Shown here one piece after another: positions 37,118 through 50,000 of a stretch of 64,000 nucleotides of DNA. Position 1 is the stretch's first letter; each line of letters opens with the position of its first letter. Origin of the DNA: Mesorhabditis belari (taxonomy: Eukaryota > Nematoda > Chromadorea > Rhabditida > Rhabditidae). The translations under genes were made by a program, and so were the position numbers. The notes beneath the pieces are model-generated. The model ran no database searches. It saw only the letters and a program-made list of their open reading frames with translations, and had not been told where the DNA came from. The DNA is taken from positions 2,965,501 through 3,029,500 of the forward strand of contig CAUEEP010000741.1 in the NCBI GenBank assembly GCA_958450365.1, read 5' to 3'.

Positions 37118-40100
37118 ATGGACTTCGAGGCAACCCGATCTCTTTATTTGGGTCTCATCGATAAACCGCCACTCACCGATAAACTTCTCTCTCGTCCACC
37201 ATTCAAATTCTTGCTCGATGTCTTCTCGAATACGATCTCGAAAACAGGATATTTAAGAGTGAGTCAAAATGAACATCATTAAATTGATCTAGTTCTAGTT
37301 TAGTTCATCTAGTTCTAGTTCTAGTTCTAGTTCTAGTTCTAGTTCTAGTTTAGTTCATCTAGTTCTAGTTCTAGTTCTAGTTTTAGAAGATCAATCTCGT
37401 TCTCGAAGATCAATCTAAATGACAAGTTCACTATTATACATGAACCTTTCGTAGAAAACGAGCAGTCATTCTTGAGCACATGGAGCCCTCAAACATTGTT
37501 TTAGCAAACAGCTCTTATTTTCTAAAGCTCAAAATAACATTGGATCTAAGCTTTAGAAAACAAGAGCTGTTTGCTAAAATGTAGAACTGACTAGTAGAAC
37601 TGACTAGCTCCCTACAAAAGGCCCATGTCACTATAATAAAGTTGAACTTTCGGATAACGATTTACAAAGATAAACACAGATTCGATTTGTCGAAGTCTCA
37701 TGGGATCTCAAAAAAACTTTCGTACTTAAACTTTCATACTTAAAACTCAATTTTTACAGAATCTAGATACCTTTAAATCGAGATCTCTTAATCTAGATGC
37801 CTTTAAAATTTAGCAATTTCAAGTTTAGAACTCTAGTTAGACTCTTTAAGCATTAGAACTTAAAATAAGATAAAGTCTTCAGTCTTCAGTCTTCAGTCTT
37901 CCCGATGCTTTCTTGCAATTATCGAAACTTTAGGAAAGCTTTCCCAGCTCTTCATTGGATGAATCATCACTTGGAGACAAAGATGCAAAAGTAGGATTTC
38001 TTGAGAGATTGATCACTGCAGTGAATACGGATGGATCGTTGAATGATGTGAAAGCGAGCAAAATTGTGGCCGGGAAAGAAGCAGAAGAGACGATCAAGGT
38101 TTAACAATGAATAAATCGATACTTTGATGGTTGGGAGGGGCCACTTTTGGCTCACTTAATCGATTCTAATGTTTTGACTAATGTTTTGCGCGATTTGTGT
38201 CAATACTTTTCTTCTATTCTGAAGAAAGAGATATGCTGAAGTGATGGTGAAATTAAAGCACGTTTTCGATAATCATATTGGATGATTTGGATGTGTCCTA
38301 GCCTGCTGTAAAAACGAAAGTTATCTCAAAGCTTGGAACAAAGCTTGGACCAAAGCTTGGATCAAAGCTTGGATCAGAGCTTGGATCAAAGCTTGGAACA
38401 AAGCTTGAATCAAAGCTTGGATCAAAGCTTGGAACAAAGCTTGGAACAAAGCTTGGATCAAAGCTTGGATCAAAGCTTGGATCAAAGCTCAAAGCGTTAT
38501 CTCTTAGAAAGCTGCTATACTAACTTGAAAGATGTTGAAAATACTTTAAAACTAGCACCAATCACTTTAGCATATATAATTACCCCAGTATAAAAGAAAA
38601 GTATCGACAAAAACCACTCGAAACATTAGATTCAATGACACCAAGCTCCTCCACCAAAGCATCGATAAATCTTTCAAGATTTCATATCAAAAACCAATTT
38701 AAACTATAATACTTTACTTTACGAAAATCCATTACTTTAATTTAAAACTTTAATTTAAAACTTTACTTTAAAACTTTAAAACTTTAAAACTTTAAACTTT
38801 ATAACTTTAAACTCAAGCTCTCAACTTTTAAAGAGTTTTCCAAGCTTTTCTCTATTTAAAAAAGTATTATTCGACAGAATAATGAATTACAAGATATTAG
38901 ACGAAATTAGACGACGAAATCAGTAAACGTCGGTCAGTATACGATATAAAACTGTATAAAAGTGTCTACTGCATGTAAAAATCCATGTATTCAACATGAA
39001 TTTGGTACAAGAATCAAAACGGCAACCCGGTTACCAATAAATTTAATAAATTTACCCCTATTACCCAAATGTTGTTAAGAAAAAACCTATAATGATCAGA
39101 AAAAGAGCCAATTTTTCTTGCCGCTAGAATCGAACCTTTGACCCCCCGACTAGAAGACAAGACAAGATCCGGTCTTACTAGCCTCCTTACTAGTGCTAGC
39201 CTCCTATTGCAACAAATGGCGTCATGACGTGTGTCGCCAGAATCGAACCTTTGACCCCCGACTAGAAGATAAGCCTTCTATCCGGTCTTACTAGCCCCCT
39301 TACTAGTGCTAGCCTCCTATTGCGACAAATGACGTCATGACGCGTCATCTTATTCTTTTTATAACCCCAGATCAAAATTTTTCTAGAATTTCATTAACTT
39401 TTCAATAACTTTTAATAAAATTGCAATAATATTGTCTTTAGTTACTTCAAAAATTTGCGCAAGAAGCCCGCCAATATCGAGATGGATCGGTGACGAGTAA
39501 TAAAGAAAATAAGAAGAAATCGTCCACAACGAGCAAAGTAACAATTTTTTTGGACCAAATTTGTAGAGATAAGGAATCAAATTTGTAGAGATCAGGACCA
39601 TTTACTAATTGAAATTTTTAAAGAGCCCCACTATCTTGACATTTCAATCAAAAATGTCAACAAATCACTTGAATTAGCCACAAAACATTTAAATTAGCAA
39701 CAAAACATTTAAATTAGCAACAAAACATTTGAATTAGCAACAAATGACTCAATTTTAACCAAAAATCACTTAAATTAGCAACAAACGGCGTAAAGAGCCC
39801 CACTATCTTGACATTTCAATCGATAATGATTATTAAAATGACTTTTAGGAACGAGAATCGTCAAAAACTTCCTCGAAAAGCTCATCGAAAGCATCGTCGG
39901 ATAAAGGAAAAGCTCCGGAAAAACGAAGCAAAAGCAAAGTGAGTGAAAAAGAGAAACGAGAATTTTGCAGAATCCTTTTCACCCCTACAACTTTTAGGAT
40001 AAAGTTAAAGATGAGACAAAAGACTCAAAAGCAAAAGACTCAAAAACATCATCAAAAGATCGGGACTCAAAATCGAAAGATCGAGATTCGGAGAAGAAAA

Positions 40101-43100
40101 AGGATAAGGTATGAAAAAGAGAACAAAATTTGAATTGCCAAAAAAAAAGCTAATTTTTAATTGGATTGTAATTGTAATCAGAGTTGTTCGAAACTTGGAA
40201 TAAGAATAGCTGAAACATACTATAATATCATAATAAAGGTGCCAAGTCTTTGTAAAAACTTTCCCCTCTTTGGTACTATAACTAGAGCGTTTACTAGACT
40301 TGTAAAGCAAAAATCTGTCCTTTTTTGAAACAGCAAACCTTTTTTGATTTAAGATTTTTCATGTTTTTATCAGCCTCAACCCTTTACTTTTGACTATTTA
40401 GACTATCATTCGATGCAGAAGAAAATTGCGCATCGAATGATACCAAAATTAACTCAAAATGCAATATCCATGCAAAGTTATGAGGCTAAAGGTTAAATCC
40501 CGCCTATAATCGGTAGAGTTTAGGTTTTTATCCAACAACTTTGCATGGATATTACATTTTGAGTTAATTTTGGTATCATTTGACGCGCAATTTTATTCTG
40601 CATCGAAATGATAGTCAAAATAGTCAAAAGTAATAGGTTGAGGCTGAGAAAAAAACCTTAAATTGTCAGCAAAAAGGACCGACAGATGTTTTTGTTACAA
40701 GTCTAGTACTGACAATGAGCTAGCTAGCTAGATTTGAAGTAGTGATAGGCATAAACAAAAAAAACTGGCGCAAAAAAAGTCACGAACGACGAGTTATATA
40801 TGCCTTTTTAAAGATATTCAGCCATTTAAATGATTTGGTGGGAAATTCCCGTCAAATGTAAAGATATTCAATTTACTCGACGCGTAAAGAGGATTTACTC
40901 GTAGTTACTCGACCAAAAAACGTCGATTAATGGAGTAAAATTACTTTTGCAAGTTTTCGAGTAATTCTCGAGTAATTAGGGGTAGGCTAATTCGCAATTT
41001 CCGCAATTTGCAACAGGGTCATTTGCGCAACAGGGTCATTTGCGCAACTCCCCGTAACTTTCTTCTGAGTGGACCAATCTTTATGATTGTTCGTTTCATT
41101 TTGTAGATCTCAACAATAGCAACAAAATGACACCAAAATCATAAAGATTGGTCGACTTAGAAAAAAGTTATGGCGAGTTGCACAAAGGATCCAGTTGCGC
41201 AAAGAAAAATTGCGGAGATCAGCCTACCTCAGTAATTACTTACTCGCAAGGAACACTTTCTAACTGTAAGCAATTTATGATGAATATCTATTTTCTAAAG
41301 GCCAAATTTCATTGTCATTTTCATTGTCTATAGTCAAATTTTAGGAAAAAGATCGAGAAAAGAGCAAAGATCGTTCTTCGTCAAAGAAAGATCGGGAAAA
41401 GGTGGGAAATTTCTTTTGAGCGTACCTTTATGCTCAACGCTGAAAACCCACCCTTTCGGGTGCATTAAATTCCGAAAAAAACGAGAATTAAGTGCGTTAG
41501 AAGGCGTGTGTTTTCAATTGTTGAGCAAGGTTTATTGAATAAGCAGATAATCGATTTTTCATTTTCTAGACCTCTTCCAAATCGGACAGAGAGAAAAAAG
41601 AGCGATCATCGAAGACAAAAACGATTGATGAGGTGCAATTTGAAGTTTTTTTTACATTACTTTTTGATTTAAAAGCCAGAATACAGTTTTCGAATAAGTT
41701 ATATGCGAATTTTAGGCTGCATTACCCAGACGAACCTCGATAATGCCCACCGCAGCCTCAATCGAGCCATCTCCATCTTTCCAGACTGAAATCGATCATC
41801 ATCTGGACTCTCATGGTATTTTTTAGTTCAGTTTTCTTTTTAATCCTTTTCATCAAGATTTTGAATACAAATTTTAGATGATGAAGCCTCGGGAACGGCG
41901 AAAACGGAAGACAGTGGATTTGCGGAAAGTGATCGAGTGATCAGTCCAAGACCGCCACCATCTGAGGCTCGGGATCATATGAGGTACAGTTTTTTTAAAC
42001 AGTTTATTCCACATAAACCTCCTTTGGTGCCTGCATAAGAAGATAGAGCGCACTCAATTACATAAGTTGCCAAATTTTCAGGAAAATCCCTCAAACCGTT
42101 TTCTCTAGATGACAGTTTATAGATTTTAGTGATAAAATAACCTTTTGTTGAGTTGTGGCGCTGTTTGAGGCCTTTTTTTAAATGCGATTTTGTAGAGAAT
42201 TATTTCCCCTTTCTACTCGTATCAAACGCGTATCATTTGACAAAGTTTGATGGAAGTTTTAGAAATTTCTTTTATTTTCATTCTCCCCAACCCCAACCCA
42301 ATAGCTTGGCTGAGTGAGCTGAAGCGTATTCAGGTTTTTTAATACTCTTAAACAGAGTTTGGCACTGTTTGAGGCCTCTTTTTAAATACGATTTTGTAGA
42401 GAATTATTTCCCCTTTCTACTCGTATCAAACGCGTATCATTTGACAAAGTCTGCTAGAAATTTTAGAAATTTCTTTGATTTTCGGCGCCATTTCATTCTC
42501 CTCAACCCAACATTTCCAAACTTTTCTAAAATATTTTGAGCATTTGCAAAGCAGAAGCATAAGCAAAGCATAAGCCCGCTTCCGAATCAGTGTAACCCGC
42601 TAAACAAATAGCTCAATCCAAAATCTCATCTTCATTTCACATTTTAACCTTACTAGGAAAGAGTTGTTAAAATATTTATGATGTTATACCTTTTCATTTA
42701 TATTTATTTCTATTTATACATTTTCAGAATCGGTACGAGTATGGGTCGACCACAAACATCAATGGGCCGACCGGGCACAGCAGCCGCTCGAGCCGCTCCA
42801 CCAAAACTCAAGAAGAAACAAATTGCGGAGATTGAGCAGAAACAACAGGTACAATAAATCTTGGCAACTCTGATGAAAGTCTTTAGTGTATTCAATGATG
42901 AAAGTATTAAACCCTGATTAAAGTGTTCTATTCAATTGTGGGTAGCGAGTAACTCAAAGATATTGATCAAATGTTAGTTGTAACGACAGAGTTTCAAATT
43001 TGCTGGAGTTCTGAAACCTTTTCGTGATCTTGGAAAGAACAAATTTTTAGGTATTGGAGCCAAAGTCGGAGATTTTCACGGAAACAACCTCTGCCCCACA

Positions 43101-45053
43101 GCAAGATGAAGATTTTCTCATCGAAGAACAAGAAGAATCAAGACCGGAAGTGACGAGAGAAGAGTTTGATGTGAGTTTTATTCATTTTTTCATAAAATAA
43201 GTTCGTTTTATGTTTGCAATTTTTCAGCCAAATGCGGAACACGGTGGACTGGTGGCAAAAATCATGGAAACAAGAGAACAATTAGAGGATGGACAAGTGA
43301 AAATGGAGAGTGATGATGTGGATGATGGGGAAATGGCAAGACAGAGACATCAGGTGTGGATTTGGATTGGATTGGATTGGATTGGATTGGATTGGATTGG
43401 ATTGGTTTGGATTGGATTGGATTAGATCGGATCGGATTGGATTAGATTAGATTAGATTGGATTAGATTAGATTAGATTAGATTAGATTAGATTAGATTAG
43501 ATTAGATTAGATTAGATGGCCCACAATTATAACACCGCACTTCAGAAGGCTTAGATTGGCCAAAATTGGGTTAATTGTTTTGATTTTTCTGAAGGTAAAT
43601 CTTAAGTATATCTCCTGAAAAGGTGTGCCAATTATCTAATCGATTTAAACTTTCAACTGTTTCATATGATCTTTCAAAGTTGAGAGCCGAGTTTCGAATT
43701 TTGAAAGTTTCATTTTTTCTGACAAAAAGTCTTTAGGATTTTAATGATTTTCAATTATTTCAGATTTAATTGTTCTTTAGTGGCTTCCTTGAAGCCCCAT
43801 AAATCGATCAAGTGAAAACAGACCATATTAAATGAGTTTTCGTGACATTTCTCAAGAATTTTTGCACTTAGCAACACTTAAAGCATGGGAGATTTCGTTC
43901 ATTAACATAATCAATTCAATCTCAACGAGATTTTGACAAGATCGCTCTCAAAAATCCCATAAATGAGTAGAATCCGAGCGACACTCGGCTCTCAACTTTA
44001 AAAGGCCATATAAAAAAATTGAAAGTTTAAATCGATTAGATAATGAGCACCGTTCCAGGAGAAATACTTAAGATTTACCTCCAGAAAAATCAGAATGATT
44101 CATTCAATCTTCGCCAATCTAGGCCCTCTAAAGTGCGGCGCTATAATTGTGGGCTACCCTGTAATTAGACTAGGATATTTTTGTGTTTCTTAAAGCACAC
44201 CTAAATTTTCCTCAATTGAAAGTAAAGCATTTTCCCCATCGAGTATGGTGTTTTTTAAAAAGTGTTAACTTTTGGAAGCTAGGTACCGTAATCATGCCTG
44301 TTTTTATTTACTTTCAAGAATCCCACAAAGTAGACAAAATGCAAATACATTGAATAGATCTAAAGTCAAGGTTATGGCAGTTTTCAAAAGTTGACACGTT
44401 TTAGAAGACAGTGGATTTGCGGAAAGTGATCGAGTGATCAGTCCAAGTAAAATAATCTACATTTTCCTTTCTTTTTCTTGATCAACTTACCCAAAAAAAC
44501 AACAATTTCAGGTAGAAAATCTGCAGAAAAACCTTCAACGCGTCACCCAAACCGCTTTCCCGCTTGCAAAATTATTCGACTTTGCGCAGGTGATTTTAAA
44601 AGAGATTTCCTTCAAGAAAAGCAATTTCTAGGAAGATTTGGATTCGATGATGAAAGAATTAGAGAAATGGAGGAATGAGACAAGGAAAAATGAATTGGAA
44701 TGGAAAGAAAGAGAAGCAAAAGGACACGGAGAAGTGCACAAGTGAGTTAGTTGATTGGGAAAAAAGGCTGCATTTTTCAAACCAAAACTTCGGATAATCT
44801 TTTGCTGCGTTTTCTAAAAGGACCTATAGTAATTATTCTAATAGAAGGCTTAAGACTTCTATTTTTCAATAGAATTCCGAATTGAACAATAAACAATAAA
44901 ATTCAGCAGAATTCAGAAGAACATTTCAGATACTCATCCCAGTTGGCGCAATTAGAAGATTCGATTCGAGAAACTCGGCAACAGCTGCAAAATGTTAAAG
45001 GAAAACTGAATTCGAATGAAGAACAAATGAAAGTGATGCTGGCAAACATGTAA
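37118..45053 (+). CDS. dyf-11: DYF-11 / TRAF3IP1 (IFT54, MIP-T3), IFT-B subunit
   Basis: Intraflagellar transport complex B protein of sensory cilia; binds tubulin through its N-terminal CH-like domain. Fifteen exons: 37118-37258, 37934-38098, 39442-39537, 39849-39938, 39998-40108, 41345-41401, 41570-41632, 41716-41815, 41878-41983, 42728-42848, 43051-43170, 43228-43353, 44512-44589, 44632-44741, 44930-45053; 1608 bp, 535 aa, all phases close. N-terminal domain: DKPPLTDKLLSRPPFKFLLD, then LGDKDAKVGFLERLI and ASKIVAGKEAEET, as in the family. The centre (exons 39442-41632) is a Lys/Ser/Asp-rich charged linker (KDRDSEKKKDK). The C-terminal region has RPGTAAARAAPPKLKKKQ and a coiled coil (ENLQKNLQRVTQTAFPLAKL...QLEDSIRETRQQLQNVKGKL). 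The ATG follows a TTTTGCAG acceptor by 12 nt. Introns hold tandem arrays, hAT-like and foldback MITEs, and a 44-bp duplicate of part of exon 9. Confidence 0.95.
37285..37390. repeat. 6-bp array (TAGTTC)n
   Basis: About 15 hexamers in dyf-11 intron 1. Confidence 0.88.
37499..37579 (+). other. 81-bp near-perfect hairpin in dyf-11 intron 1
   Basis: Arms TTTTAGCAAACAGCTCTTAT.. and ..AAGAGCTGTTTGCTAAAA, about 31 bp each with one bulge, around an ~18-nt loop. The size suits a pre-miRNA-like or very small foldback. Confidence 0.6.
38325..38492. repeat. 12-bp array AAAGCTTGGATC
   Basis: About 14 units, each with a HindIII site, in dyf-11 intron 2. Confidence 0.92.
39117..39213 (-). other. tRNA-like sequence, tandem copy 1
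   Basis: Minus strand B-box GGTTCGATTCT near the 3' end and a terminal GTTGC/GCGGC near-pairing; the A-box is degenerate. Confidence 0.4.
39234..39326 (-). other. tRNA-like sequence, tandem copy 2
   Basis: About 85-90% identical to copy 1. GTCGC at the 5' end pairs with GCGAC at the 3' end, and GATA/TATC closes a seven-base loop GAAGGCT; B-box GGTTCGATTCT. The ~117-bp tandem duplication includes flanking sequence. Confidence 0.42.
39621..39830. repeat. ~19-bp array ATTTAAATTAGCAACAAAAC between 28-bp direct repeats
   Basis: AGAGCCCCACTATCTTGACA occurs at both ends (39622 and 39794) with degenerate AAATTAGCAACAAAACATTT units between. Confidence 0.7.
40291..40710. mobile_element. ~420-bp foldback in dyf-11 intron
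   Basis: Ends ACTAGACTTGTAA / TTACAAGTCTAGTACT, with arms containing CAGCCTCAAC, ATCATTCGATGCAGAA and CAAAATTAACTCAAAATG and their complements around a short centre. Confidence 0.82.
40979..41230. mobile_element. MITE family C, copy 2 (252 bp, perfect 8-bp TSD)
   Basis: Ends GGGGTAGGCTAATTCGC / GCGGAGATCAGCCTACCTC, flanked by AGTAATTA on both sides (40971-40978, 41231-41238). An 8-bp TSD points to a hAT-type transposase. Confidence 0.86.
42010..42515. mobile_element. Two partial tandem copies of the 51774-type element
   Basis: 42010-42305 and 42355-42515 share GCGATTTTGTAGAGAATTAT-like sequence and ATTCTCCCCAACCC ends with 51774-52293 in reverse orientation; the left half is present once only. 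In the dyf-11 intron 41984-42727. Confidence 0.75.
43358..43516. repeat. 5-bp array GGATT > AGATT
   Basis: About 31 pentamers, GGATT first and AGATT later, starting in the splice donor itself (GTGTGGATTTGGATT). Confidence 0.92.
43518..44154. mobile_element. ~637-bp foldback in dyf-11 intron
   Basis: Ends GGCCCACAATTATAACACCG / GCGCTATAATTGTGGGC, arms about 200 bp long with TTTAAACTTTCAA and GATTAGATAAT blocks. It abuts the pentamer array. Confidence 0.82.
44404..44447 (+). pseudogene. Duplicated 44-bp piece of dyf-11 exon 9 inside a later intron
   Basis: 44 bases identical to 41907-41950 of exon 9, preceded by CGTTTTAG (a good acceptor) and followed by GTAAAA (a usable donor). If spliced in after the phase-0 exon ending at 43353 it would read into TGA, so it would act as a poison exon or is simply inert. 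Confidence 0.75.
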
Positions 45054-45123
45054 ATCATGAGGAACTTTTGCTAAAAGCACTTGCACTTGCTCGTAAAATT
45101 TTCCGATTCGAGAGTGCACTATT

Positions 45124-45645
45124 TTAGGTTAGTGCATAAGTCTTTACAATTGTTTTTTTTCAAATTTTTCTTTCCATAGAAAAGAATCTTTTATCAAATT
45201 TCTTGTGTTCTAAACTATTAAAAAGGTCTATAATTTCTCTGCAAAATGGTTTTTGAGAGAAAGCTCAAAGCTCGCCTCAACTCGATAAAAACGCATTTTT
45301 GTGTGAGATTTTCAATTGTTGTTTTAAAGAAAATGGCTAGACGGATTGTTTGCAAATTTTACAGACTTATTTAATCAAATAAGCTCTATCTTTTTTACTC
45401 TAGCTCAAAATAGGTTTGTACTGAAGAAAGTGTCCAAATTACGACTTCGGTATCGGAGCTGGGTGCTCGCCTTTGAGCCTTTGAAAATTCACAAAAACAA
45501 TTACTCCCAAGAACTTTCAAAAAGCCATTTTGCAGAGAAACAATCAAGCTTTTTAATAGTTCAAATAGAAATTTTTGTTGGTAACGTTATCATTTTTAAA
45601 AGACGTTTGAAAATTTTTTTTGTAAAGACTTATACACGAACTTAA
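45124..45645. mobile_element. Mariner-type foldback MITE, ~522 bp
   Basis: Ends TTAGGTTAGTGCATAAGTC and GACTTATACACGAACTTAA with TA at the right, inner arms CTGCAAAATGG / CCATTTTGCAG. Downstream of dyf-11. 45646-46560 holds no recognised gene. Confidence 0.75.
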
Positions 45646-46567
45646 TAGAATTTCTAATAGAGAATTTGTGTTTTCATCTAATTTTTTTTTCTTTCTTGCC
45701 TTCATATCATAGGGCTCTGTCAAATATCTATCGGTTTTGATCAAATTTCATTGTGATACCGTAAAAATGTATGTCTGTCAAATAAATGTTCTTTAGTCGA
45801 GTATGAATTCATTCATATACGATGTTCAAAAAGTCATTTCTAGTTTCATGAGATTTGCAAGCAATTCAATTTTTAATAATTTAGCAATTTAGCATTGTTT
45901 GCCAAACGTTTAATGTTTGGTTTAATCAATAAATTCCTAAATTTTTGTCAAAGGAAATGCTAAAGTAGCTATTGAAATAGCGACGATCTTTCTATTTCAT
46001 CTATGAATTCCATTTTGCAGCATTTTGAATTCCATTTTGCAGCCAACATTCGAAAAACTTGCTAAAAGATTTATTTAACAATAAGTTAACGGTTAAAAGT
46101 ATTATCGATAGTTAGCGATAAGTACAATAGTACAATATCGAACGATAAGTACAATATCGAATGATAACGGCGAACAAAACTTACTAGAGAAAGGCACGAG
46201 CTCAAGGTGAACTTTCGTCTGGAAACACTTTATAGAATTGGGTCCGAGGAATCCGAATCTGTAATCGGATCTGTAATCGGAATCTCAAATGATTTTCCAG
46301 GCGTGTAAAACGGCAATCGAAAATTTGACGTCAAAACGAAGGCTTTAAAAGCCTCGTTACTAGTGGCACATTTATGGCCTAGTGAATGGCCATTGATGGG
46401 GTGGCTGATGGCTTAGGCTCCCAACAGGCAGGATCAAGGCCTCCCCTGACAGCTTTTTGTTTTTGTTTTTCGCATTTACAGCACATTAGCTACATTTTCA
46501 GCGTTGCAAAGAGGTGGTTGAAAAGGAAGTGGGGAATGGTTGAAGAAGTTAAAAGTAGGAAATGGTT

Positions 46568-46625
46568 ATTCAAATTCAAATTCAAATTCAAATTCAAATT
46601 TAAACTCAAATTTAAATTCAATTTC
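46568..46625. repeat. 6-bp array CAAATT
   Basis: About nine hexamers. 46626-47070 shows no gene. Confidence 0.85.
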
Positions 46626-47084
46626 AAGTTATTTAAATTAAAATTTATACATAAAATGCTTCTTTTCAACTTATTTCAACTTTCAACTATTTTCAACTAT
46701 TTCAACTTTCAACTCGAAACTTGTCCCTAAAACCTTTAAGCGTCAACTTCTTCAATCTGGCTTTTGCTTTTCGCTTTTCTCCCCATTTTTCTCAAATCCC
46801 AATCACTTTACACGTCATTTTACATGATTCGACTATAGAATAGCGATAGAATAGCGATTTCCTTTCGATTTATCCCCGGAAAATTGCTCCAATGTTCAAC
46901 GCTGATCGCTTTCCACTTTCTACAAGTTTAGGGATAGGGTTTCAACCCATTCTTGAAAGCTTTAATCGCAGACTTGTCTTGCTAAAGTTTTGCCAATTTC
47001 CTTGAAGACTACGGTAGCCGACAATCGATTTTGTCAACAACCAGCTTATTTTGTTTAACTATATTTAAAAACTTCTTTTCAGTT

Positions 47085-50000
47085 ATGACAATCGATTCAG
47101 CAAAAGTCCGAGCGATAATTGATGGACAAGTTTGAAAGAAAGACAAAGAAAGACAAAGAAAACAAACAAGTGAAGTGAAGTAAAACAAATGAAGTCTAAA
47201 CTGGTTCGTTTTTTGAAACTGTTAGATTTGATTGTCGTGGTATTCTCGAAATGTTAAAGATTGCTGTCAAAGAAAGCTTTGTCATCACTTTTTTTTTGCA
47301 GGAATCAATTTCAGGTTGAACTTGAACGAGAATCCGGCGGCGGCGGGGAAAAGAGGGTGGGGATGATGAAGGAGAAAATTGGGGAAACAGGTCATTCTCT
47401 GGGGCGAATGGGCAATGGGGAATGGGGGAAAGAGATCGGATACTATCAGATCTTCTTTTACCCTTTCCATTCCCCACCGATCCACAAAATGTATCCCTTT
47501 GTCAAATTCTTCTTTCATTTTTCTTTCCGAAAATTGGGACTTTCTCGTTGTCCGTTTTCTTTTCACCGAATCTGATCCCCCATCTCGCGCGCTAAAATTC
47601 CCTCCCGCCCGCCCCGCCCGTGTTCTCATTAATTTCTGGATAATTTACGGTGATTACCGAGATGTGTTCTATTGTTTAAACAATGGATTTTATAATGAAT
47701 ATAATGAATTTTGTTGCTTAAATGATCTTGTAATGAATTTTAATGAATTGTAATGACTTGTAGTGACTTGTAGTGACTTGTAATGACTTGTAATGAATTG
47801 TAATGAATTGTAATGACTTGTAATGACTTGTAATGACTTACAATGATCTTGTAATGATCTTGTAATGATTTGTAATGGCTTGTAGTGACTTGTAATGACT
47901 TGTAATGACTTTTAATGACTTGTAATGATCTTGTAATGATCTTGTAATGAATTGTAATGAATTGTAATGAATTTGTAATGACTTGTAATGACTTGTAATG
48001 ACTTACAATGAATTGTAGTGATCTTGTAATGAATTGTAATGACTTGTAATGACTTTTAATGACTTGTAATGATCTTGTAATCACTTGTAATGATCTTGTA
48101 ATGATTTGTAATGGCTTGTAGTGACTTGTAATGAATTGTAATGACTTGTAATGACTTGTAATGATCTTGTAATGTCTTGTAATGAATTGTAATGAATTGT
48201 AATGAATTTGTAATGGATTGTAATGACTTACAATGACTTACAATGACTTATAATGAAATCGTTACTGAAAACAATTGCCCTAACACCCCTAACATTGCTC
48301 TTTTTTCGATTTCTTCGAACATTACTCATTTGTCGATGACGTTTGTCGAAAGATTTAAAATTTTAGCCTAAACAACAAGCGCTTCTTACTCTCTTGCTTT
48401 CTTTCTTCTTCAAGAAGAGAAAACTTTGGCAAACTTTCTTCTTCAAGAAACTTTAACAATAGCTATCTAAGCTATCTTTTCATTTCAGATATTAAAAGCC
48501 AAGAAAAATCTAATTCGAAACTTTTGCGCACGAGCTTTGAGCAAAAAAACAAAACTGCCGCTGAATCAGAGTACCTTTACATCTTGTGTCAAATCAGTTT
48601 AATCAAAATTTTCTTCTCAACTTTTCGTCCAAATCTCTCTGCATCTAGGAAAGTCTCATCTAAACACTTTTCTTTCAAAACACTTTCAAAAATCTCTCAA
48701 AATTGAGCTTATAATAATGGATTTGTGAGAATGGCAGAAACTTTTCTTTTGGTGGAATGTTTTTTGTAGAGTTTCGGAAAGCTAACAAGCCTCGGGTGAG
48801 CGGCACTCGTTATACAAAAAAAGGAGGAGAAGAAAAGAAAGAAGAAAAGAAAGAGAAGAAAAGAAAGAGAAGAAAAGAAAGAGAAGAAAAGAAAGAGAAG
48901 TGAAAACAAGGAGTGGAGGTTGAGAAATCCCCCCTCAGACTGTAGAAAAGGGACAAACGGTATGGCGTTTGGCTTCGGAAATCTGGATTTGTCTCTTTCT
49001 CTTTCTCTTTCTCTCTCTTTCCATTCCTCTTTTTGCTTCTTCTATTGGCGTATTCTTTTCAGCAACTCACTCAGAACCAATCCATAACGTTCACCATTTT
49101 CGACTCTTGACTTTATTGGTCTTCTTTTTTCGCAAAAGCTTTTTGTATAGATTTTAAATGCCTAATATTAAATTTTGATACGTATTCCGAGCCAATCTAA
49201 TGCCAAAAGCTGTATTTCTTTGAGCACTGCCGTATTTTTGATTAGTTGACTTTGACTTCAAGTCATTCAGGCTTCAAGTCATTCAGGCTTCAAGTCAAGC
49301 AGGCTTCAAGTCATTCAGGCTTCAAGTCATCGGCTTCAAGTCATGCAGGCTTCAAGTCAAGCAGGCTTCAAGTCAAGCAGGCTTCAAGTCATTCAGGCTT
49401 CAAGTCAAGCAGGCTTCAAGTCAAGCAGGCTTCAAGTCATTCAGGCTTCAAGTCAAGCAGGCTTCAAGTCAAGCAGGCTTCAAGTCAAGCAGGCTTCAAG
49501 TCATTCAGGCTTCAAGTCAAGCAGGCTTCAAGTCAAGCAGGCTTCAAGTCATTCAGGCTTCAAGTCATTCAAGCTTCAAGTCATTCAGGCTTCAAGTCAT
49601 TCAGGCTTCAAAATCCGCGTCTCATCCCATCCAAACATTAAGATTGATGAAGCAATCCTTGCGCTTTTTGTTAGACTCTCTCACTCTCTTTTTAGTTTTA
49701 CTCCATGGCATTCAGTTTTCAAGGAAAATCCTTTTGAAAAATGCTTGGAAAAACGCCGCCGCCCCGGTATGACGCCGAATTACTTCACTCAAACAAGTGA
49801 CCGGATGGTGTAGTGGATAATGCGCTCGGGCCTCGCGTCTCCCCGGCTCCTGGCTGCCGATGGTTCGAATCCCCTCACTGTCGAAAACTTTTTGCTTTCT
49901 TGTTAAAGCACTAAAGCATTGTTAAAGCATTGTTAAACCATTTTTAGGTATTTTAAAGTGTCTATAAACAATAAGAAGCTAGATAGGGCTCCTGGAAATG